Assembly: GCA_024741835.1 (NCBI GenBank)
Contig: JAENRP010000005.1
Location: 13,444-77,443, forward strand
Length of the DNA: 64,000 nt
Reading direction: 5' to 3'
Source: Diplocarpon mali
Taxonomy: Eukaryota > Ascomycota > Leotiomycetes > Helotiales > Drepanopezizaceae
Positions 57,435 through 64,000 of the stretch are shown here, one piece after another. The first letter of the stretch is position 1. Each line of letters opens with the position of its first letter. The position numbers and the translations under genes were made by a program. The notes below the pieces were generated by a model. The model ran no database searches. It worked only from the letters and a program-made list of their open reading frames with translations, and had not been told where the DNA came from.

Positions 57435-57474
57435 CTCGAACATCCAACATCCACCTCGAACATCCAACATCCAC
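57435..57474. repeat. 20-bp tandem duplication
   Basis: CTCGAACATCCAACATCCAC occurs twice without change. Each unit itself holds two CATCCA copies. Confidence 0.9.
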
Positions 57475-57535
57475 CGACCGCGCTCAGCTCAACCCCGACC
57501 CCACAGAACAGGAGTCGGGCGCTGCATCGGCGGCT

Positions 57536-57560
57536 GCATTGCATTGCATTGCATTGCATT
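57536..57560. repeat. (GCATT)5 array
   Basis: Five perfect pentanucleotide units. Non-coding. Confidence 0.95.
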
Positions 57561-60291
57561 CCCCTCCTCACCTTCAGTCGAGGTCAGCAAGGCACGTCAA
57601 GTCCCCGAGCCACACGACTCCCCCCCCGTTGTCGTCGTCGTCCTCCCATCATCTACCCACCAACTGCCCGGCAGCGGGGTTCCGACCTCCTCTCCAACTA
57701 TACTTTGTCGGAATCCATGGCCCTGCCGCAGCCTGCCATTCGCCAGACCCGGATGCGGCGTCCAGCAGCCCGACCTCACGGAATATACCCGACGGACGCG
57801 AATGAGACCGAGTACCCAATGATGCCTATCTGCAGAGCAGGATACTCGACGCGGCCCACCAATCCTGCTGCTTCCTCGCCTGCCGACCACCGAACCCGAG
57901 CGTGGGAGTCGGCCGGCTTTCACAGAGTCTTGTTTCGAGACAAGATCGCTGCAGCGTCTCCATCCACCTCCTGGCGCTTGGCGCTCAGGGCCCAGGTGCC
58001 TCGTTGGATCTCTTTGTGTAATTGATCCGTCGGTTGAGCCACTCCTCATACCTATACAGCCCGCAATCTGGGGCGCCAGCGGCAGCGGCAGCGCATCCTT
58101 CTAGAGAATCCCGGGCGAGCCCTCGCACAAGAATCATGCCAATCTAGAGTAAGGATCATGGAGAATCAAACAAAGGCCTGCGTGTGATAGAAGTCTCCCA
58201 AAGCGCTGAAAAGAGTTTTGAAGAGATCGAATTGATCAGCAGGCATTTCGTCATCACGGCTCGTGAGAAGTTACCAGAGAAGACTCTACCAGGGGCAAGA
58301 GAAGCTTTCGGCTCCCTGCGTTCTCCTCCGAATGGGTGATAGTTTTCATTTTGATCCTTTCCGTCTCGGATGAGCGCCGGGTCAGGCGGCCCCAAAAGCC
58401 AACCCTACCGGCTTACTTTGTCCAAATTACGTAAAAGCGCTGGGACGCCGGTACAACAAGGTCGGGAGAAAAACTGTAGCCCGAGGGGACTGCGAGGAAC
58501 ATGGCCAAGTTCTGTTAAGGTTGAAGGTCCTGCAGGCCGCTGCGTCAGGTTCCTCCGACACTGCCTCTCGCCTTGCATGGCGTAGCGTCATAACATGACT
58601 GGCATATTCCCACCTGGCTGCCTTACCCTCAGCCCAGAACCTACCTTGCCGGCAACAAGAAGACCAGATCTGCCCTCGGATTCCAGTGTCCGCGCCGGAA
58701 TGGCAGCGCCGGAGTTGGCGTCGAGAGGGCCCGGGAGCCTGCGTGGCGAGAGGGAGCAACCCGGCCATGAGCAGCCGGTGGGTGCCTCGTCGCCAGAGGA
58801 TGGTTGGCGCATTCCACCCACGCAGCTGTGTGGGAGCTGGCTGCGTCGCCACCTCCACTCCACCAGGAGCACACGACTCGGCTCGATTCGAATGACTCGA
58901 GGAACCAGCCCAAGGCCCAAAAGGTACGCGGCGCCACCAAGGGAAGCAGGCCAGAGCAAGGCGGAGAGTGGAAAGGACTATCTCGTAGAAACCATCGCTC
59001 CTCACTCCCGCCCCCCCCCCCTTTTGCCTCTCTTCCCTGTGAACTCCGATCAACCGGCCAAGCGGTTCAAGGTACCTACCGACTCTCCCCGCCACACGGA
59101 TCTGAACTTCCCTTGAAGGAATAGAGGGAGTAGTCTACAGAGAGTAGGTACGGCAAATTCAGTATCCAGCATGATTCTCCTACCTACTTGTCTCGAGAGT
59201 ATTTCCCAGTCCCCCCTGCTCGACTGTTGCGGCTTTCCTCTTCCACCTCTGAGTGGCCGACCAAGTGGCTGGTACTCCCTGGTCGAGCCAGCCACCCGAA
59301 GCCCCCGTGCTGCAAGTAGCCGGGGAGAAACAATTGGCATGATAACGTCCTTGCCACCCACCCCCCCTTCCAGGTGCAACGCACGAAAAGCACCTTTGTT
59401 CGGACGAATCCCTCGCCCCCAGAGATAGCCTGTGTCTTAGGCGCGAGGACCACGAGTAAGGTCCAAGAGCAGCACACCACCAGCTCGCTGGCTGCGAGCC
59501 GACGTGCTTGCTCGGCTACGTTTGCTCGCAGGAGGATAGCGCAGCGCTGCTGGCTCGACGGTACCGTCGAGGCTGTGGGAGGCGGGGAGGAGCAGTCGCG
59601 TCATTCGCCTCGAGTCCGCCCCCCCATCTTCTCCGATCCATGCATCGCCCGTCCTCCCGTCCGCCGATCCGTCCTCGTTCCTGGCGCCCTGCTTCGAAGG
59701 TCTGTCTGCACTTCCGCTACTCGCTGTATCGTAGGTGCCCGACGAGACGTCATGACGAGGCCTGTTGCGGGGGTGACTGCATCGAGGGGCTCTCATATGA
59801 TCGGCTTCTGGGGGGAGAAGATCAGAATCTCCTTGTGAGGCTGGACGTGTTGGGCTGGCGAGGCTGGCAGGGGAGTGGAGGAGAGAGCGGCGAGAGAAAG
59901 ATGTATCTGGAGAGGTAGCTGAGCTTGTATATCCGGGATGGGGGATTTGTTCGGGCCGTAGATTTGCGTCGGGGAGATGGAGGGTGGCTGTTGTTCCCTG
60001 ACTCAATATTCGAGAGTCTGCTGTGAAGAGCCAACTCAACCTACGCCTCCTACCACAGTGGCCTTTGCAAGCACCCCGACGTAAGGCTGACCACCGCATC
60101 GCGCTCCAGGGCTCTTCCAGCTTCACATGGTCCGCACTGGCCCACGCTCGAAGCCCCGATGAGCGTACTGGGAGGGCCAAGAGCCCGCGAGACCAGAAGT
60201 CGCAGCAGGGGACGCTGCCACGCTGCCGCGTTGTCGCGTACCATCACAATACAAGAGCACATTCCACGCCACCGGCTCCCGTCCCGGGGTC

Positions 60292-60330
60292 CCGCTCCCG
60301 CTCCCGCTCCCGCTTCCCGCTCCCGCTCCG
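60292..60330. repeat. CCCGCT array
   Basis: About six CCCGCT units, with one extra T interrupting the run. Simple sequence in GC-rich DNA. Confidence 0.85.
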
Positions 60331-61036
60331 ACGAAACGAACTCCCCTCCACCGAGGCGGATGCGTCGCAGCCCTGCTGCTGGAGAGAATCGCGGCGAGGC
60401 ACAAGCAGCAGCCCCAGAGGGATGGCCGTCTCTCGGCCCTTCGACGGGTCTCCCGGGCGCAGCGGCCGGGGGGCGCGACGGAAACCAGACCGCCGCCAGG
60501 TGTTTGACGCGGAAGCACGTCCGCGGGCTGTCGGGCGTGAGGAATCTCCGGCCTGGCGGATCCTGGCTCGAGACTGGATAGGTGTGCGTCCGACCGGGCC
60601 GGCTGCCGATCTGTCGGTGGGAAGTTCGCTACCAGCCGTGGTCAGGCTTAGGTCGGAGAGGCGTGGTGGCAACCTGTCTCGGTCCGCCGGGTGATTGCTT
60701 GGGAATCGATCGGAGCGACTACCCGATGTGTACCAGCAAGCCCTTTACAAGATCGGGGCTCGCCTTTCCCCGAGGAAGGCTTGCAGAGCTGGATCACGTC
60801 TGGCGACCTGGGATTATGTCGAGTATGATGGTGTGAGAGAGGGTCATGCAGCGTTGCAGCCGCAAGCAGGTATGGATCGAAGCAACGATGGCGAATTCCT
60901 CGGCAGAAAACCTCTAACAGGAGCGACAATTCAAATCAAAATCAAGACCACTTGTTCTTCGAAGTCATGATGAGAACTATCACTCGATTTCAATTCCTGA
61001 GCTCTCAATACACAAACGTTGCACCCGTGCATGCCT

Positions 61037-61850
61037 CTATGCCAACTCCAGGGGTATATCGGCAACACATGCTCTATGGTCTGAAAGGCAGACCCCATCG
61101 TCAAAGCGGTTCGTCAAAACACCATAGGTACGAGACGTGACCTTCTCGAAAAGATAAGGTCAGTACGGGCGCCGTCACTATCAGCGCATCCAAAAGACGT
61201 GTGTGTCCGCTCGTCGCCGTGCCGCTTCTCCGTTGGGACTTGAAGACAGACATCCTCCATAGTCGATTCCTGGGACATCATATCCTGGTACGATTCATCC
61301 GTCGGAGGGCTGTTGAGGTCTCCGGCCAATAAGACAGCTGACAAGTCTTGAGAGACAGTCAAAGCATCGAAGGCCGCCAGGATAAGTCTGACGCTCTCTC
61401 GGCGGGACTGGGAGCCCTCGTCGAAAAGAGTACATGGTATTGCAACTTTCGGGCTACTGTGAACATGGGCGAATGTCCCGATTGTGACTACTCTCGGATT
61501 TCCAGCATCCCAGCTTGTGCAGGGATGTTCAGGCGTCGGACTCAGCCATCGGGTTTTCCAGTTCTGTAACTTTTCCAGATGGTCGGTAGAAGATGGGAGA
61601 ATACCCCCCGGCTTGCTTTCCGTCGTCACGGCCCACGCCCATGTGCGCCCATCCCCCGTCCGAAGGCGTAGAGTGGTTCAGCGCGGCATGGACGTCGACC
61701 AGCTGAGAATGCAGGACTTCCTGGTTGCAGGCCATCATGTGCGCAGGTAGTGGCGATTGAATCTTCCCCGAGGATCTCGTAGACCAACGGGTGAGCCGAC
61801 TCGCGACTGGGAGAGGAGAAGCCGACTTGGAACGCCGAGGCATTACACGG
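61037..61850 (-). pseudogene. Frame-broken endonuclease/exonuclease/phosphatase-family gene
   Basis: Family segments occur in the right order on the minus strand but in different frames. Near 61800 there is GFSSPSRES. Then in a second frame come STRSSGKIQS, ACNQEVLHSQLVDV and WAHMGVGRDDGKQAGGYSP (to about 61590). In a third come NWKTRWLSPTPEHPC, LAGDLNSPPTDESYQDM and ARTDLIFSR (to about 61145). Finally, in another frame, YGVLTNRFDDGV and LSDHRACVADI lead to a stop at 61037. The QEVLHSQL, GDLNS and SDHR motifs are the metal-binding and catalytic signatures of the superfamily. At least three single-base shifts are needed and no splice sites fit. It is either a recent pseudogene or carries sequence errors in this gap-prone part. 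Confidence 0.7.
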
Positions 61851-64000
61851 TTGGACTCTTCGGATCGGACCTTGATTGCAGCAGGAGAGTCGGAGCCCAC
61901 CGGACCCCACAACCACGCGTGTGAGCCGATTCGTTGACCGAGATTCTCGCACGGATGAGGGGCAGGGCAGCCACGATTGGATATGGTCATGTGACTAGCC
62001 CGCTTTCGCCTCTTCGGTGCGATGCCTCTTGGAGACGTTCAATCCGGGTCTGCTGTCACTGAGCGTAACACCCACCCGGGTTTTCCAACTCACTCTATAC
62101 CCCACACACCACACACCAAACGGCCAAAGCTGGCGTGGAAAGGATTTCTAGACAGCTGCGAGGTGTGGATGATGCCCGTCATGCGTGGTAAGAGGGCTTG
62201 GGCAAAGATGAAGGTGCCGGCTACGTGACTATATCCTCATGTCGATGACGAGCCCAACGCCTGACCGGGTTGCGTTCTATCTCCAGGGCAAGTCTGGGGG
62301 AAGGGTGGTGTTCGAAGCTTCAACATAGGATTAGACCCCGCTGGCAAGAGTACATGTAGCCCCCCTGAGTCATTGGCCATTGAAAGTATTACCAATAAGC
62401 ATATGAAGCAGTGCCATCGAGGCGACTCGTCATCTACTACAAGAGTTCCATCCTCACGTCAATCGCGGGCCTCCCCACCAAGTCAGGCCCGAGCAGAAAC
62501 TGTCCCCTCCGCCCCATCGCAAGCCGCTCGATCGTCCTTCTGTTCAAGGTCTGCGGCATAAATCCATCGTCCATTATTCCGAGCAGGCCGCTCCCGTCTC
62601 CTCAATCCGCGCCCGCTCAGGTGCCACAGCTAGCTTTCCAAGGCCGATGACCTTTGGGACCCAGCTCGTACTCTTCCAGTCAGCACGTCGGTCACCACCT
62701 GCAGTTTTCCCGTATCTTCCGAGTTCCGCGTCGAGTCCCCGAGCCATCATCCCTGGGTTTCGACAAGCCAAGGCACAGCAAGTGCCCAGCCCACGAGAGA
62801 ATCACGTCTCCAGCCCCGGTTCTCGTATCCGTTCAGTGCTTCGCATCGTCAGACTGCAGGCTGGGATTCAGAGACGGTGTGATGACGATCGCGGGGATGG
62901 ACACCGTGAGCTTGTGTTGCTGTTCTCGGGCGAGCATTGCGGCTTTGGCTCGAGCCATTCGATCGCTGAAGCCCAGGTTGTTGTCTGGCTGAGACTCTCT
63001 CCGCGCGACGGAGAGGGCGCGGCTGGGAGTTACGTGCTGTTGCCTGGGGACACGATTAGCTACGAAGATCGCTTACATAAGCGGGGGATGCGTTCCTTCT
63101 GGCAGTATCAAAACCGTACATATTAATTGTATGTAGCCTTGCTGGTCGGCGTGGTTGATTACACGTGGGGGGAGAAGAGGGTGTTGTTTCCCAGAAACAA
63201 ACCGAGTGCGCTGGCGCAGTGCAGAGAGAATCGGAGGTCGGAGGAGAGCGAGGCACCTGCACCAGGGAATCCAACATATTTGAGCATGGGACGAAGACCA
63301 TCGAAATTTAATTCTCCAAATGGCATCTATCCGAGACAGGCTCTCAGCCACGCTCTCGCCACACCGGAGCGAGGATCTCATTCAAGGCAACGTTAACTTT
63401 CAGCCCGCCACCCCTTGTCAGGACCCAGCACAACCTGCCTACCCTAGTCACGAAGCGCCGCTCACGAAGCTTGATCGATGTCCCGCAGCCGACCGGCGTC
63501 AAGGGGAGGAGCCGAACATCTGCTGTGGTGCAAGGCCAGCAGAATAGTCTGGTGGATGAAGCATGATGCAAGTATGTCGGAAGCACGGGCGGGGTGGCGC
63601 GTTCGTATTCCGGGCCTTTCGCTGGGGGGCTCGTGTTGCGGGGGATCTGCAGACGGCGCTCGTGGTCATGCATGCGGGGGACACGAGGTTTAGGTGCAAG
63701 GCCTCGGCTTCGAGTCGTGCCCGGCGGCGGTCGAGGGCTGAGCTCGTGTTTTTTTTTTTGCAGAGGACGCAGAGACCGGGCGGTTCTTACAACGAGAGCA
63801 GGCCGATGGAAACGAGCGACGAAGTTGCGGAGCGCTCCTCTGTCGATACCTGCAGAGAATGCCGGGGGGGGGTGGAGGATGGGGGTTTTGCTATCATGCT
63901 TTGCAAGAGCAGAGCGCTGGATGCCGGATACTTCGGCTTACGCAAAATGGCTCGGATGCTTCTGCGTCGGAAACCCCACAGACATATGTGAGCCCTGCAG
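61851..64000. other. GC-rich end of the window, no intact gene recognised
   Basis: On the minus strand at 62.87-63.0 kb a protein-like stretch appears (DRMARAKAAMLAREQQHKL then TVSIPAIVITPSLNPSLQSD). Another lies at 62.4-62.6 kb (DDGFMPQTLNRRTIERLAMG) in the same frame with stops between. I do not recognise the protein. It may be another decayed gene beside the broken nuclease gene. The last kilobase has only composition-driven frames. Confidence 0.4.

Larger units (their letters stand above)
55519..61036. other. GC-rich stretch without a supported gene
   Basis: About 5.5 kb with long overlapping open frames on both strands, all explained by high GC and simple repeats. It includes CT-rich DNA upstream of the disordered-protein gene (56350-56475), two N runs, a 20-bp tandem duplication, a GCATT array and a CCCGCT array. 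No family motif was found in any frame. Genes with many introns could be hidden here. Confidence 0.5.

Noticed and set aside
1..64000. CRISPR arrays, operons or prokaryotic signals
   Set aside because: The window is fungal nuclear DNA. The repeats found are microsatellites, inverted-repeat elements and an LTR, without spaced arrays.

Overview
The window is nuclear DNA of a filamentous ascomycete (Pezizomycotina). Genes are on both strands with no operons, and most are split by short GT-AG introns (many 44-72 nt) with CTAAC-like branch points. The gene set (KlpA-type kinesin-14, Atg17, a Met30/SconB-type F-box WD40 protein, mitochondrial dihydroxy-acid dehydratase, secreted tyrosinases) fits this group. 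A leotiomycete-like genome is possible, but that is only an inference. Two runs of N (55600-55603 and 57272-57282) show this is a draft assembly.

Layout. 1-7.8 kb: GC-rich to mixed DNA with a GA microsatellite and frame-broken coding relics, no intact gene recognised. 7.8-12.8 kb: a divergent pair, kinesin-14 (minus) and a Loa1/Vps66-like acyltransferase (plus). 12.8-34 kb: an AT-rich, repeat-bearing compartment. It holds a short secreted tyrosinase (16.8-18.8 kb), an island of three genes (dihydroxy-acid dehydratase, a conserved small fungal protein, a secreted RNase T2; 24.3-29.1 kb) and, at its right edge, a second, different tyrosinase (33.8-35.1 kb). Between them lie decayed repeats: six copies of a 103-140 bp inverted-repeat element, a solo LTR with a 5-bp target duplication, duplicated promoter-like and coding-like segments, and hairpins. 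36-53 kb: ordinary gene-bearing DNA with a disordered conserved protein, a broken 2EXR-domain gene, atg17, a second disordered protein, the Met30/SconB gene and a single-pass membrane protein. 53.6-64 kb: very GC-rich DNA with one large disordered protein, simple repeats, the two gaps and a frame-broken endonuclease/exonuclease/phosphatase gene.

The genes do not form one pathway. The housekeeping genes concern microtubule transport, lipid acylation, branched-chain amino acid synthesis, autophagy and sulfur control. The secreted enzymes (two tyrosinases and RNase T2) lie in or beside the AT-rich part, the usual two-compartment arrangement of fungal genomes. I rebuilt exon structures by hand from splice signals, reading phase and family motifs. 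No database search was run.
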